Assembly: GCA_963829505.1 (NCBI GenBank) | Contig: CAWHIL010000003.1 | Span: 124,001 to 188,000 of the forward strand | Length of the DNA: 64,000 bases | DNA from: Roseiarcus sp963829505 | GTDB taxonomy: Bacteria > Pseudomonadota > Alphaproteobacteria > Rhizobiales > Beijerinckiaceae | Direction: 5' to 3' | Shown: positions 1-8,417 of the stretch, one piece after another | Layout: each line of letters starts with the position of its first letter | How positions within the stretch are numbered: the stretch's first letter is position 1 | The notes under the pieces: generated by a model | What the model saw: the letters and a program-made list of their open reading frames with translations, nothing else | The model's database searches: none | What the model was told of the DNA's origin: nothing | Program-made: the position numbers and the translations under genes

Positions 1-1075
1 AGGGGATCAGGACGTCCGGCTCGCCGGTCGGAACGAGTTGCCGGCGCCCGTGCGCGTCCTTTTCGGGCCTGACCTTCTCGAAGGTCACGCCAGTCAGCTT
101 GCCGGCTTCGTGGGTGAACGCCTTCGGCACGAGATAATTCAGGATCTCGACGCCCTCGTGGACCGCGTCCTCCTTCTCCCAGGGCGAGGCCTTCATCTCG
201 TCGTAGCCCGAGCGCACGACGACCTTGACCTCCTGGCCGCCGAGGCGCCGCGCGCTGCGGCAGCAGTCCATCGCCGTGTTGCCGCCGCCGAGCACCACGA
301 CCCGCTTGCCGATCGCATGGGTGTGGCCGAAGAAGACGCTCGCCAGCCATTCGATGCCGATGCGGACGTTGCGCGAGGCTTCGCCCCGCCCCGGGATATC
401 GAGGTCGCGCCCGTGCGGCGCGCCGCAGCCGACGAAGACCGCGTCGTACTCCTCCGCAAGCAGCGCCCGCAGACTGGTGATCCGCCGCGCGGCGAGGAAC
501 GTGCCCCCGGTCGAGAGCGCGTAGCCCACCTCCTCGTCGATCACCTCGTCGGGCAGGCGAAACTTCGGGATCTGGCTGCGCATCATGCCGCCGGCGCGCG
601 AATCCGAGTCGAACACCTGAACCTCGTAGCCGATCGCGGCGAGGTCGCGGGCGACGGTCAGCGACGCCGGTCCTGCGCCGACGCAGGCGATCTGCTTGCC
701 GTTACGCTCGCGCGGCGGCTTCGGCAGGAGGCCCGTGATGTCGTCGCGCAAATCGGCGGCGACGCGCTTCAGGCGGCAGATGGCGACCGGCTGCTCTTCG
801 AGCCGCCCGCGCCGGCAAGCAGGCTCGCAGGGACGGTCGCAGGTGCGGCCGAGAATCCCCGGGAAGACGTTGGACTTCCAGTTGATGAGGTAGGCGCCCT
901 GATAGTCCCCTTGCGCGATCCGCCGGATGTATTCGGGGACCGGCGTGTGCGCCGGGCAGGCCCACTGGCAATCGACAACTCTGTGGAAGTAATCCGGATC
1001 GTTGACGTCAGTCGCCCGCACGACGGCGCGTCCTCCTTCGCTTCCCAGCCCCCTGAAGCCGGTATCCATACTCAT
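1..1075 (-). CDS. GltD-like FAD/NADPH oxidoreductase with N-terminal Fe-S domain (partial)
   Basis: This is the N-terminal 358 residues; the C-terminus lies beyond the window. The first ~150 residues form the cysteine-rich domain of the glutamate synthase small subunit and dihydropyrimidine dehydrogenase family, with the clusters CQWACPAH and CDRPCEPACRRG that hold two 4Fe-4S centres. An FAD-binding motif (GAGPASL) follows, then an NADPH-binding motif (GGGNTAMDCC). Such proteins pass electrons from NADPH through FAD to Fe-S centres and on to a partner subunit. The ATG at 1075 has GGAGGG just upstream; an in-frame ATG two codons later is also possible. The family is certain. The partner enzyme is not visible, so a glutamate synthase role should not be assumed. 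Confidence 0.85.
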   Translation of the reverse strand, partial: MSMDTGFRGLGSEGGRAVVRATDVNDPDYFHRVVDCQWACPAHTPVPEYIRRIAQGDYQGAYLINWKSNVFPGILGRTCDRPCEPACRRGRLEEQPVAICRLKRVAADLRDDITGLLPKPPRERNGKQIACVGAGPASLTVARDLAAIGYEVQVFDSDSRAGGMMRSQIPKFRLPDEVIDEEVGYALSTGGTFLAARRITSLRALLAEEYDAVFVGCGAPHGRDLDIPGRGEASRNVRIGIEWLASVFFGHTHAIGKRVVVLGGGNTAMDCCRSARRLGGQEVKVVVRSGYDEMKASPWEKEDAVHEGVEILNYLVPKAFTHEAGKLTGVTFEKVRPEKDAHGRRQLVPTGEPDVLIP

Positions 1076-1188
1076 TCGCGCCCTCCGGGACAATCCGCCC
1101 GGCGCCGACGCGCGATCACATAATGGTTTATGGTAAGTTGACGGCTGTTGCGAGCGACGCTCGGCGCGCTTTGCCGCTTGTCCTCGGT

Positions 1189-2235
1189 TTATTTGAGATC
1201 GCGCCGTGTGAGGTCCGGCCAGGTGTCGGCCAGCCGATAGCCCCGCGGCCACGGATCGTCCGGGTCCAGCATGTGCTGATGGACGCCGGTGATGAACGCG
1301 CGGCCGGAGATCACGGGAACGATCGCGGGCTTCCCGCCGAGCGTTGTCTGCCGATCGACGCGGCAGACGAATTCCGAGCCGATGATCGAGCGCGCCCGGT
1401 AGATATCGCCGGGCGCCATGAGCCCGCGCGCGACGAGCGTCGCCATCCGCGCGCTGCATCCGGTGCCGGTCGGCGAACGGTCGATCTTGCCCGGCCGGAC
1501 GACGACCGCGTTCGGCCCGCTGATCTCGTGGCCCTCGCGCCGCAACGGTCCGGCGAACTGGCAGAAGGAGATGTGGTCCCAGGCCTTGTTCTCGGGATGC
1601 GAGAATCCGAGTCGAGCGTTGGCGGCCGACGTGATGCGGACGCCGAGTTCGGCGAGATCGCGCGCTTCGTCCGGCCGGATCGCGAAGCCCAGCGCCGCCG
1701 CGTCGACGATGACGAAACTGTCGCCGCCGTAAGCGATGTCGACGGTCAGCGTCCCGAGGCCCTCGACTTCGAGCGGCGCGTCGAGCCGGTCGACGAACGA
1801 GGGAACGTTGGTCACGCTGACGCGTTCGCACCGGCCCTCGCGACAGTCGGCGACGACCTCGATCACGCCGCCCGGCGCCTCGAGCTTGAGAAGGGTCTGC
1901 GGCTCCTCCATCGGCAGAATGCCCGTTTCGAGCAGCACGGTCGCGACGCAGATCGAATTCGATCCGGACATCGGCGGCGTGTCCTCGGGCTCCATGATGA
2001 TAAAGCCCATCTGCGCTTGGGCGTCCTTCGCCGGGACGATCAGATTGACATGTCGAAAGACGCCGCCGCGCGGCTCGTTGAGGACAAAATCGCGAAGCGC
2101 TCCGTCGGTCGCGATGAAGCGCGACTGCTCCCACAGCGTGTCGCCCGGCGGCGGCGCCACGCCCCCCACGATGACGTCGCCGACCTCGCCCTCGGCGTGA
2201 CAGGAGACGACATGGATGATCCTGGCGGAGCGCAT
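1189..2235 (-). CDS. Proline racemase family protein with Ser/Thr at the catalytic cysteine positions
   Basis: The 348-residue protein has the whole proline racemase fold: an early HVVSCHAEGE segment, the first active-site loop MSGSNSICV and the second active-site loop DRSPTGTGCSAR. Characterised members (proline racemase, 4-hydroxyproline epimerase, trans-3-hydroxyproline dehydratase) carry Cys in the first loop (MCGHG-like) and Cys or Thr in the second (SPCGTG or SPTGTG). Here the two positions read Ser and Thr, so a two-cysteine racemase mechanism is not possible. A dehydratase-like or other reaction on a hydroxyproline-type substrate is the best guess. The start was placed at the Met of MRSARIIHVV, where family similarity begins; an ATG ten codons upstream is also open. 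No hydroxyproline catabolic genes lie nearby. Confidence 0.82.
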   Translation of the reverse strand: MRSARIIHVVSCHAEGEVGDVIVGGVAPPPGDTLWEQSRFIATDGALRDFVLNEPRGGVFRHVNLIVPAKDAQAQMGFIIMEPEDTPPMSGSNSICVATVLLETGILPMEEPQTLLKLEAPGGVIEVVADCREGRCERVSVTNVPSFVDRLDAPLEVEGLGTLTVDIAYGGDSFVIVDAAALGFAIRPDEARDLAELGVRITSAANARLGFSHPENKAWDHISFCQFAGPLRREGHEISGPNAVVVRPGKIDRSPTGTGCSARMATLVARGLMAPGDIYRARSIIGSEFVCRVDRQTTLGGKPAIVPVISGRAFITGVHQHMLDPDDPWPRGYRLADTWPDLTRRDLK

Positions 2236-2280
2236 GACTGCTTTTAGCCCGCGCTGCACGGACATGAAATCCGTGCGCTC

Positions 2281-2760
2281 CGCTCCCTCGCCCCGCATTG
2301 GCGGGGAGAGGGCAGGGGTGAGGGGCGCGGGGGATTGGCCGCGATGGTCATCGCCCGGCCCCTCATCCTAACCTTCTCCCCGCGCGCGCACGGCTGTCCG
2401 GGGAAATGTTGCGGGCAATTCAGAGCGGTGCGGCGCATCTCGCGCGAAGCCGGGACGCAGCGTGAGAGCTCCGGCCGTTTTTCGGTGTCGAGACTCGAGA
2501 ATAAAACGCGGCCGGTGCGCGTCCCCGCCCCCTCTTGTGGGGGCGGGACAGGGTGGGGGGTCACGCGGACCTTTGTGTAAGCCATTGGACGCGCGCAAAC
2601 TCTCCAAGCATGGCGAGGCCCCCCTTCCTGTCCTTCCCCCACAAGGGGGGGAAGGGACGCCAACGACCCAACGCTTTTCCCCGGACAGCCGTGCCGCGCG
2701 CGGGGAGAAGGGACATGCCCCCGCTCCCCTTTCTTCCCCGCATCATTCGGCATAGATAGC
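2281..2760. repeat. Cluster of palindromic repeat elements between the racemase and leuC
   Basis: This gap holds no convincing gene. It contains several copies of short GC-rich palindromes: a CTCGCCCCGCATTGGCGGGG type near 2288, a partner with CTTCTCCCCGCGCGCG near 2370, and a facing pair with CCCCCTCTTGTGGGGG near 2528 and CCCCCACAAGGGGG near 2637. The facing pair makes an inverted repeat of about 130 bp, resembling the one at 33.3 kb. The elements may act as transcript ends, but their number suggests mobile REP-type DNA. Confidence 0.7.
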
Positions 2761-2810
2761 GCCCAAAACCCCCCTTAGGTTCGCGCCGCCAGGCGGCGCC
2801 GGAGACCCTG

Positions 2811-4214
2811 ATGGCCAAGCCGAGCACGTTGTACGACAAGATCTGGGACGACCACGTCGTCGAGACGGCAGGCGACCTCAGCCTCATCTACATCGACCGC
2901 CACCTCGTCCACGAGGTGACGAGCCCGCAGGCGTTCGAGGGCCTGCGCATGTCGGGGCGCAAGGTGAGAGCGCCGGAGAAGACGCTCGCGGTCGTCGATC
3001 ACAACATCCAGACGACCGATCGCTCGAAGGGCATCGACGATCCCGAGAGCCGCCAGCAGGTCGAGACGCTCGCCGCCAACGCCAAGGAGTTCGGCATCGA
3101 GTATTACGACGAGTTCGATGCGCGGCAGGGCGTCGTCCACATCATCGGCCCCGAGCAGGGTTTCACGCTGCCCGGCGCGACCATCGTCTGCGGCGACAGC
3201 CACACCTCGACCCACGGCGCCTTCGGCGCGCTCGCCCACGGCATCGGCACCTCCGAGGTCGAGCATGTGCTCGCGACCCAGACGCTGATCCAGTCGAAGG
3301 CGAAGAACATGCGCGTCAGGGTCGACGGCGCGTTGCCCGAGGGCGTCACCGCCAAGGATATCATTCTCGCCATCATCGGCGAGATCGGCACGGCGGGCGG
3401 CACCGGCCACGTCATCGAATATTGCGGGAAGGCGATCGAGGCGCTGTCGATGGAAGGCCGCATGACGGTCTGCAACATGTCGATCGAGGGCGGCGCCCGC
3501 GCCGGCATGGTCGCGCCCGACGCAAAAACCTTCGCCTATCTGAAGGACCGCCCCAAGTCGCCGAAGGGCGCGCTTTGGGATCAGGCGGTCGCCTATTGGG
3601 AGACGTTGCGCACTGACGACAACGCGCATTTCGACGCCGAGGTCAGGCTGAACGCGGCCGACCTGCCGCCGATCGTCACCTGGGGCACGAGCCCGCAGGA
3701 CGTGGCGACGATCTTGGGAAGCGTGCCGCGCGCCGAGGACGCGGCGAGCGAGCAGAAGCGCGCCTCGATCGAGCGGGCGCTGGACTATATGGGGCTGAAG
3801 GGCGGCGAGAAAATCGCCGACCTCACAATCGACCGCGTCTTCATCGGCTCGTGCACCAATGGGCGAATCGAGGATCTGCGCGCCGCGGCGAAGATCGCCG
3901 AAGGGCGCAAGGTCAGCGAGCGGGTGAGCGCCATGGTCGTGCCCGGCTCGGGCCTCGTGAAGGCGCAGGCCGAGGCGGAAGGGCTCGATCGCATCTTCAA
4001 GGCGGCGGGCTTCGAATGGCGCGAGCCCGGCTGCTCGATGTGCCTCGCCATGAACCCGGACAAGCTCCTGCCCGGCGAGCGCTGCGCCTCGACCTCGAAC
4101 CGCAATTTCGAGGGCCGCCAGGGCTACAAAGGCCGCACCCATCTCGTCTCGCCCGTCATGGCCGCCGCCGCCGCGATCGCCGGGCGGTTCGTCGATGTGA
4201 GGACGTTCAGGTAA
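2811..4214 (+). CDS. leuC: 3-isopropylmalate dehydratase large subunit LeuC
   Basis: LeuC with LeuD isomerises 2-isopropylmalate to 3-isopropylmalate in leucine synthesis, in the cytoplasm. The 467 residues match the usual LeuC length. The three 4Fe-4S cluster ligands are Cys348 (GSCTNGR) and Cys408 and Cys411 (GCSMCLAMN). Substrate-binding motifs include GDSHTSTHGAFG near residue 130 and SNRNFEGRQG near the C-terminus. The ATG follows a repeat-filled gap. LeuD is not next to it: the downstream gene is an unrelated PEP-CTERM protein on the other strand, so the small subunit must be encoded elsewhere. Confidence 0.97.
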   Translation: MAKPSTLYDKIWDDHVVETAGDLSLIYIDRHLVHEVTSPQAFEGLRMSGRKVRAPEKTLAVVDHNIQTTDRSKGIDDPESRQQVETLAANAKEFGIEYYDEFDARQGVVHIIGPEQGFTLPGATIVCGDSHTSTHGAFGALAHGIGTSEVEHVLATQTLIQSKAKNMRVRVDGALPEGVTAKDIILAIIGEIGTAGGTGHVIEYCGKAIEALSMEGRMTVCNMSIEGGARAGMVAPDAKTFAYLKDRPKSPKGALWDQAVAYWETLRTDDNAHFDAEVRLNAADLPPIVTWGTSPQDVATILGSVPRAEDAASEQKRASIERALDYMGLKGGEKIADLTIDRVFIGSCTNGRIEDLRAAAKIAEGRKVSERVSAMVVPGSGLVKAQAEAEGLDRIFKAAGFEWREPGCSMCLAMNPDKLLPGERCASTSNRNFEGRQGYKGRTHLVSPVMAAAAAIAGRFVDVRTFR

Positions 4215-4315
4215 GGTCGCGCCGCGAAGCGCGAAGACTGCGGCGGATTTTCGCGTCGCGGCCTGACCCTTCCCGCGCGCGCGTGCGTATCCCTGTACGA
4301 CCGATGCCGATCAGC

Positions 4316-4398
4316 GACCCTTCCCCCACCCGGGCCGCGCCTGCGCCGCCCGGGCGCAGGCTCTTGTTGGGGAAGGACAGGATGGGGTCACGCCACGC
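4316..4398. repeat. Palindromic repeat downstream of leuC
   Basis: The gap between leuC and the PEP-CTERM gene (about 215 bp) carries one imperfect inverted repeat, CCTTCCCCCACCCGGGCCGC facing CTTGTTGGGGAAGGACAGG. It belongs to the same broad class of CCTTCCCC/GGGGAAGG palindromes seen elsewhere here. It lies between convergent genes and could serve as a transcript end. No gene is visible in the gap. Confidence 0.5.
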
Positions 4399-4429
4399 CC
4401 GACGAGATTATCCTCGATCGCGCGAACTC

Positions 4430-5008
4430 TCAGAGTGAAGGCGACCGCCTTCGGGCCGTTCGGAAACGGAAAAGCGCAAGCCCGCCGAGGCCGGCGAGCA
4501 GCATCGCCCATGTCGAAGGCTCAGGCACGGCCTCCAAAGAAGCGAGCGTCGCCGTCCCGTTGAACAGAGGGAGCTCGTCGTTCGACGGGGGGAGAAAAAA
4601 GGACAGAGTCGACAGGTCGCCGCCCTGATACCCGACGAGGTTCACAACCGGAAAGACAAGAACGAGACTGGCCGTGTTGGAATTGTTTTGGCCCTTAAAT
4701 CGGGTGGTTGCCGGGTTGGGCTCGCCGGGCTCGGTGGACACGACCTCCGTGATCCGCGTCACGGCAATCGTCGACAAACTCAAATTTGACGCCGTAACGT
4801 CTCCGGTCGTGGAGTCGAGCGTGAACGTGCCACTGAGCTGGAACGGGCCCCTGAACTCTGCCGACACCGTGAACACGGAGATCACGTCCGCACGGGCGGG
4901 TTCGACAGCCAATGAAGCCAAGGACGTCACGGCGAAGGCGAGCGCGGCGGCCGCCATGACCCGCGCGGCGAGCCCCGAGATAGAGGCGCTCCCGAAAATC
5001 GTTTGCAT
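4430..5008 (-). CDS. PEP-CTERM sorting domain protein
   Basis: This 192-residue exported protein has an N-terminal signal peptide (hydrophobic stretch at about residues 10-30, ending near EPARADV). A middle region is rich in Ser, Thr and Asn. The C-terminus is a textbook PEP-CTERM tail: VPEPSTWAMLLAGLGGLALF followed by a basic RFRTARRR end. Such tails are recognised by exosortase/EpsH transpeptidases and direct proteins to the cell surface or matrix. The start was chosen because GGAGG stands eight bases before that ATG; a longer open frame upstream lacks this. No exosortase or exopolysaccharide genes lie in the window. The middle region gives no further function. Confidence 0.85.
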   Translation of the reverse strand: MQTIFGSASISGLAARVMAAAALAFAVTSLASLAVEPARADVISVFTVSAEFRGPFQLSGTFTLDSTTGDVTASNLSLSTIAVTRITEVVSTEPGEPNPATTRFKGQNNSNTASLVLVFPVVNLVGYQGGDLSTLSFFLPPSNDELPLFNGTATLASLEAVPEPSTWAMLLAGLGGLALFRFRTARRRSPSL

Positions 5009-5218
5009 CTGTGTCGCCTCCACAAATGCCCCCGCAGGCGCCGAACTCTGCACGAAGCGACGAGCAAAGGCGAGGACGATGCGACCTCCTGATCGGTGAG
5101 GCCGCCAAGGGCGAAGGCGTCTCCTCTAGCCCCCGCCACGGTTGCGGGCGACCGCGATTTCCGCCGGTTGGTGGCGCAAGGAGGACCGGAGCGAAGGCAG
5201 GGGCGCCTGCCGCTCGCC

Positions 5219-5431
5219 CTATCGCGCCTGGGTCGACAGCACCTCGACGCCGTCGAGATCCTTATCGGCGGAAAGGACCGCGAGCGCGTCGGTGATCACG
5301 TGGTTGAGGTCGGGGTCGTTGGCTTCGCAACTCGTTTCGACGAGCAGCCAGGTCTCGGCGTCGCCTGACTTCTTCAGCCGGGTCACGATGGTTTCGCCGA
5401 CCACCAGATTGTTCTTCATCCGTCGCGGCAT
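5219..5431 (-). CDS. Small hypothetical protein
   Basis: A 70-residue acidic protein starting MPRRMKNNLVV and ending DGVEVLSTQAR. The ATG is preceded by GGGAGGGAGAT, a strong ribosome binding site, which decides this start over an upstream alternative. No motif is recognised. The composition (many Asp, Glu, Leu and Val) is that of a soluble protein. It stands alone between the PEP-CTERM gene and the repeat region. Confidence 0.55.
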   Translation of the reverse strand: MPRRMKNNLVVGETIVTRLKKSGDAETWLLVETSCEANDPDLNHVITDALAVLSADKDLDGVEVLSTQAR

Positions 5432-5772
5432 GCGGATCTCCCTCCCATCGCCGCCTTGAGCTTTTGTGCGGCGTACTGACAAAGTGTACACGATCTGTCG
5501 GCCGCGCCTAGCGCGGCGGAAGGCTCGAGACGTGTTTTTCCTTGCGAATAATCAGAAGGTCACCTAGAGTCCTCCTATGAGACCGAAAGAACAATTCTAC
5601 GGGTCCGGACCGCGTCCGGGCGCCGGGCCGGCTCGCGCCGTCGGCCGTGGGGATATTCTTGTCTGCGTCACTCCCAAGGAGGGTCGCCTCGTGACCTCGT
5701 CCTTAAGGCGCGGCGGCGACGCGCCCGCCACGATCGCCCGTAACCGCCAAAGGGGGCGTCTTAACACCGCCC

Positions 5773-5895
5773 TCGTCCTGAGGAGCCTGCAAAGCAGGCG
5801 TCTCGAAGGACGTTCCAGATTGCGCTGGCGTGTCCGCTGGAGCGTTCTTCGAGACGCGTCGCCCGCGGCGCCGCTCCTCAGGACGAGGCCGCCGG
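5773..5895. repeat. Inverted repeat element, CTCGTCCTGAGGAG family (copy 1)
   Basis: Two ~40-bp arms face each other. The left arm reads CTCGTCCTGAGGAGC, then GCGTCTCGAAGGACG; the right arm is its reverse, ending GCTCCTCAGGACGAGG. A 25-bp unique stretch separates them. The same arms occur at 17.7-17.9 kb and 40.65-40.75 kb. It is a non-coding mobile-type repeat common in this kind of genome. Confidence 0.85.
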
Positions 5896-5911
5896 TGGGG
5901 GGCTTGGCGGC

Positions 5912-6571
5912 GACGATCGCCCGGAAATTCTGCTGCAAACCCTTGAAAAGATGGAATCCGCGCCCGACTTTCGGCGCGATAAGCGAAGAGCCGCTTTCAT
6001 CGACCCAACGTCCCCTCGCCAGGCTCGCAGGCTGCTCGAGGCGCGCGGTTGGTGTTCGGCGCCAACCCTGCCTCGCGGCGACGATCGCCCGGAAATTCTG
6101 CTGCAAACCCTTGAAAAGATGGAATCCGCGCCCGACTTTCGCCGGCAGAAGCCAAGCGCCGCAATCACGGACCCAAGGTCCCCTCGCGAGGCTCGCAGGC
6201 TCCTCGAGGCGCGCGGTCGGTGTTCGGCGCCAACCCTGTTTCGCGGCGACGATCGCCCGGAAATTCTGCTGCAAACCCTTGAAAAGATGGAATCCGCGCC
6301 CGACTTTCGCCGGGAGAAGCCAAGCGCCGCAATCACGGACCCAAGGTCCCCCCGCGAGGCTCGCAGGCTCCTCTAGGCGCGCCGTCAGTGTTTGGCGCCA
6401 CTCGTGCCTGGCGGCGACGATCGCCCGGAAATTCTGCTGCAAACCTTTGAAAAGATGGAATCTGCGCCCGACTTTCGCCGGCAGAAGCCAAGCGCCGCGT
6501 ACCCGAACCCAACATCCCCTCGGCAGGCTCGGCGCCGGCTCTTCGCAAGGCGCGACGCGCCTGTCCGTCCT
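5912..6571 (+). repeat. 168-bp tandem repeat array with a 47-bp core, upstream of arfB
   Basis: Four copies of a 47-bp core (beginning GACGATCGCCCGGAAATTCT) start at 5912, 6080, 6248 and 6416, exactly 168 bp apart. The 168-bp period is 56 codons, so any frame keeps the same peptide in every copy. In the frame that leads into arfB each copy reads DRPEILLQTLEKMESAPDF. One TAG (6374-6376) lies before the fourth copy. The last copy runs to the arfB start codon. The same core recurs three times on the other strand at 27.3-27.7 kb. I treat the array as a repeat, not a proven gene. Confidence 0.9.
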
Positions 6572-6985
6572 ATGAAAGCCGGCGACCTTCTCATCGACGA
6601 GCGCGAGATCGTCGAGACCTTCGTGCGCGCCTCCGGCCCCGGCGGGCAGAACGTCAACAAGGTCGCGAGCGCCGTCGAACTGAGGTTCGACGCGCGCCGG
6701 AGCCCGAGCCTGCCCGACGACGTGGCGGCGCGGCTCATCCGGCTCGCCGGCGCGCGGGCGACGCAGGACGGCGTCATCGTCATCTTCGCCCAGCGCTTTT
6801 CGAGCCAGCCGCGCAACCGCGAGGACGCCCGCGCCCGCCTCGTGGCGCTGATCCTCAAGGCGCAGGAACGCGAGACGCCGCGCCGGCCGACTCGGCCGAC
6901 CCGCGCCTCGCAGGTCAAGCGCCTCGACCAGAAGAGCCGCCGCGGCGGGATCAAGGCGCTGAGGGGTAAGGCGGGGCCGGAGTAG
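6572..6985 (+). CDS. arfB: Alternative ribosome-rescue factor ArfB (YaeJ-type peptidyl-tRNA hydrolase)
   Basis: ArfB enters the empty A site of stalled ribosomes and hydrolyses peptidyl-tRNA. The 137-residue protein has the release-factor signature GPGGQNVNKV, with the catalytic GGQ at about residues 24-26. It ends in a basic tail (SQVKRLDQKSRRGGIKALRGK) of the kind that threads into the mRNA channel. The length is normal for the family. The ATG before KAGDLLIDE is where family similarity begins. The frame stays open upstream into the last tandem repeat unit, so a longer N-terminus would consist of repeat peptide. That is unlikely to be used, but the 5' leader of the mRNA may include repeat sequence. 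Confidence 0.93.
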   Translation: MKAGDLLIDEREIVETFVRASGPGGQNVNKVASAVELRFDARRSPSLPDDVAARLIRLAGARATQDGVIVIFAQRFSSQPRNREDARARLVALILKAQERETPRRPTRPTRASQVKRLDQKSRRGGIKALRGKAGPE

Positions 6986-7140
6986 GATTGCCGCGGAAAG
7001 GCCTGATTCGCGGCAGAAAGGACCCGCGCATGCGGCGGCGGAAGGCAAAGTACCGATCGGGCGAGGCCCGATAGAGGCGCCAGGGGTGGCGGCGTAAGCG
7101 AAAGCGGTCAGAACGGGGCGAGGCCCGGAGTCGGAGAACG

Positions 7141-8304
7141 ATGAACTTTCGAGTGACGGGAAGCTTTGACAGGCTTGGCGCCGGCGCGCCGCGAGAGGCC
7201 AACGCCGACGACCTGCTGGCCGAACTCAAGCACGTCCTTCAGTCGGCGGGACGCCTGCCGGCGGAAGCGCCGTCGCCAGGTGCGACGGCGCCCGAGCCCG
7301 ATCCGGCGGCGACGCTGTCGCGGACGATCGAGGCCAGCCTGGCGCGCGGCGCGGCCGACGATCTGCGCGCCGGTCCGCGCGACCCGAACGCGGCGGCCGC
7401 TCGCGCCGCTGGCGCTCGCGCCTCCGAGCGCCGAGTTGGCTTGCGCGGCCGGAAGCTGGTGGCGCCCGTGTTGGGCGTCGTCGCCGCACTCGGCGCGGCG
7501 CTTCTGCTCATGCCGTCGGCTCCAGCGCCGAAGCGGGCGAACTCGGTCGTCCTTGCCGAGCCGCAGAGCGTCGCCAAGCCGCCGGTCTTGCCGCCGGTCG
7601 CGACCTCGAGCGACGTCGTGGATCCCGTGGTCAAGAACCCGGCGTCCGCGCCGTCCGCGCCGCTTGTCGCCGAACCGCCCGCCTTCGGCACGAACGCCGT
7701 GGGAGTCACGACGACCCTCCTCAACGCGCCGGCGCCTCCGCCCGCGGTCGCGAGTGCGCCGACGGGCGCCGAAGCGATTCCGCCGTCGCCTGCGCCCGTG
7801 CAAAGCGTCCCGGCCAATGCCGGGGCGACGCCCGTTCCGGCGCCGTCGTCGCGCACGACCCAGTCGACTTCGGCGATCGTGTCGGCGCCGTCAGCAAAGC
7901 CTGCGGCCGAAACCGCTGCCAGGGCTGAGACCGCGAAGGCGGTGGTCGCCAAGACAGACCCGGCGGCGAAGCCTGCCGCCGCCAAGCCGCCGGTCGCGAA
8001 GACGGACGCCCCGACGAAGCCGGTCGCCGCCATGACGCCAGCGAAGAAGAAGGTCGTCGCGAAGACCGAGAAGGCAAAGGCGAAGACGGACGCGATTGCG
8101 GCGTCGTCGGCGACGTCGTCGAAGCCCGCGCCGCCGCCCGCCGTTCAGCCGGCAGCCGCTCCGGCGCCAGCCGCGCCGGCGCCGCCGCCGCCGTCGTTCG
8201 CCGCGCAGTCCGTCGGTCAGGTGACCAACGCGTTCGGGTATCTGACGCACTTGCCGGGCGCGCTCATGCAGCGCGTCACCGGTTCGGGCGCGAGCGCACA
8301 GTAG
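7141..8304 (+). CDS. Hypothetical single-pass membrane protein with Ala/Pro/Lys-rich tail
   Basis: This 387-residue protein has a soluble N-terminal ~100 residues, then one hydrophobic segment (VAPVLGVVAALGAALLLM, near residue 110). A very long low-complexity region of Ala, Pro, Val, Ser and Lys follows, with TonB-like KPAAETAARAETAKAV and KPAAAKPPVAKTD stretches. The C-terminal ~30 residues (AQSVGQVTNAFGYLTHLPG) are more complex and may be a small functional domain. The topology suggests a protein anchored in the inner membrane with a periplasm-spanning linker. No family is recognised. GGAGAACG precedes the ATG. Confidence 0.7.
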   Translation: MNFRVTGSFDRLGAGAPREANADDLLAELKHVLQSAGRLPAEAPSPGATAPEPDPAATLSRTIEASLARGAADDLRAGPRDPNAAAARAAGARASERRVGLRGRKLVAPVLGVVAALGAALLLMPSAPAPKRANSVVLAEPQSVAKPPVLPPVATSSDVVDPVVKNPASAPSAPLVAEPPAFGTNAVGVTTTLLNAPAPPPAVASAPTGAEAIPPSPAPVQSVPANAGATPVPAPSSRTTQSTSAIVSAPSAKPAAETAARAETAKAVVAKTDPAAKPAAAKPPVAKTDAPTKPVAAMTPAKKKVVAKTEKAKAKTDAIAASSATSSKPAPPPAVQPAAAPAPAAPAPPPPSFAAQSVGQVTNAFGYLTHLPGALMQRVTGSGASAQ

Positions 8305-8417
8305 AATTGTTTCGCCGGTCGATCGAAGCGCCCTCCTTGGTTCGGCGCTTCACGGTCGACTTGGGAGGCCCCGCGGCGCCACCCCGCTTGGCCTCGAGAC
8401 AAGGGACGAGAGCCTTC

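Noticed and set aside
38..2247. Long open frames on the plus strand over the first 2.2 kb
   Set aside because: They run opposite clear oxidoreductase and racemase genes and have the charged, Arg/Asp-rich composition of antisense frames in GC-rich DNA.
5912..6571. CRISPR-like array
   Set aside because: The units are 168 bp with near-identical sequence throughout. There are no variable spacers and no cas genes.
5577..6575. 332- and 483-codon frames on both strands over the 6-kb repeats
   Set aside because: The exact 168-bp period keeps all frames open. Neither has a ribosome site or a non-repetitive conserved domain except the arfB end.
8305..8417. TPP riboswitch before thiM
   Set aside because: The leader is short and lacks the conserved CUGAGA and ACCUGAUC-type thi-box segments.
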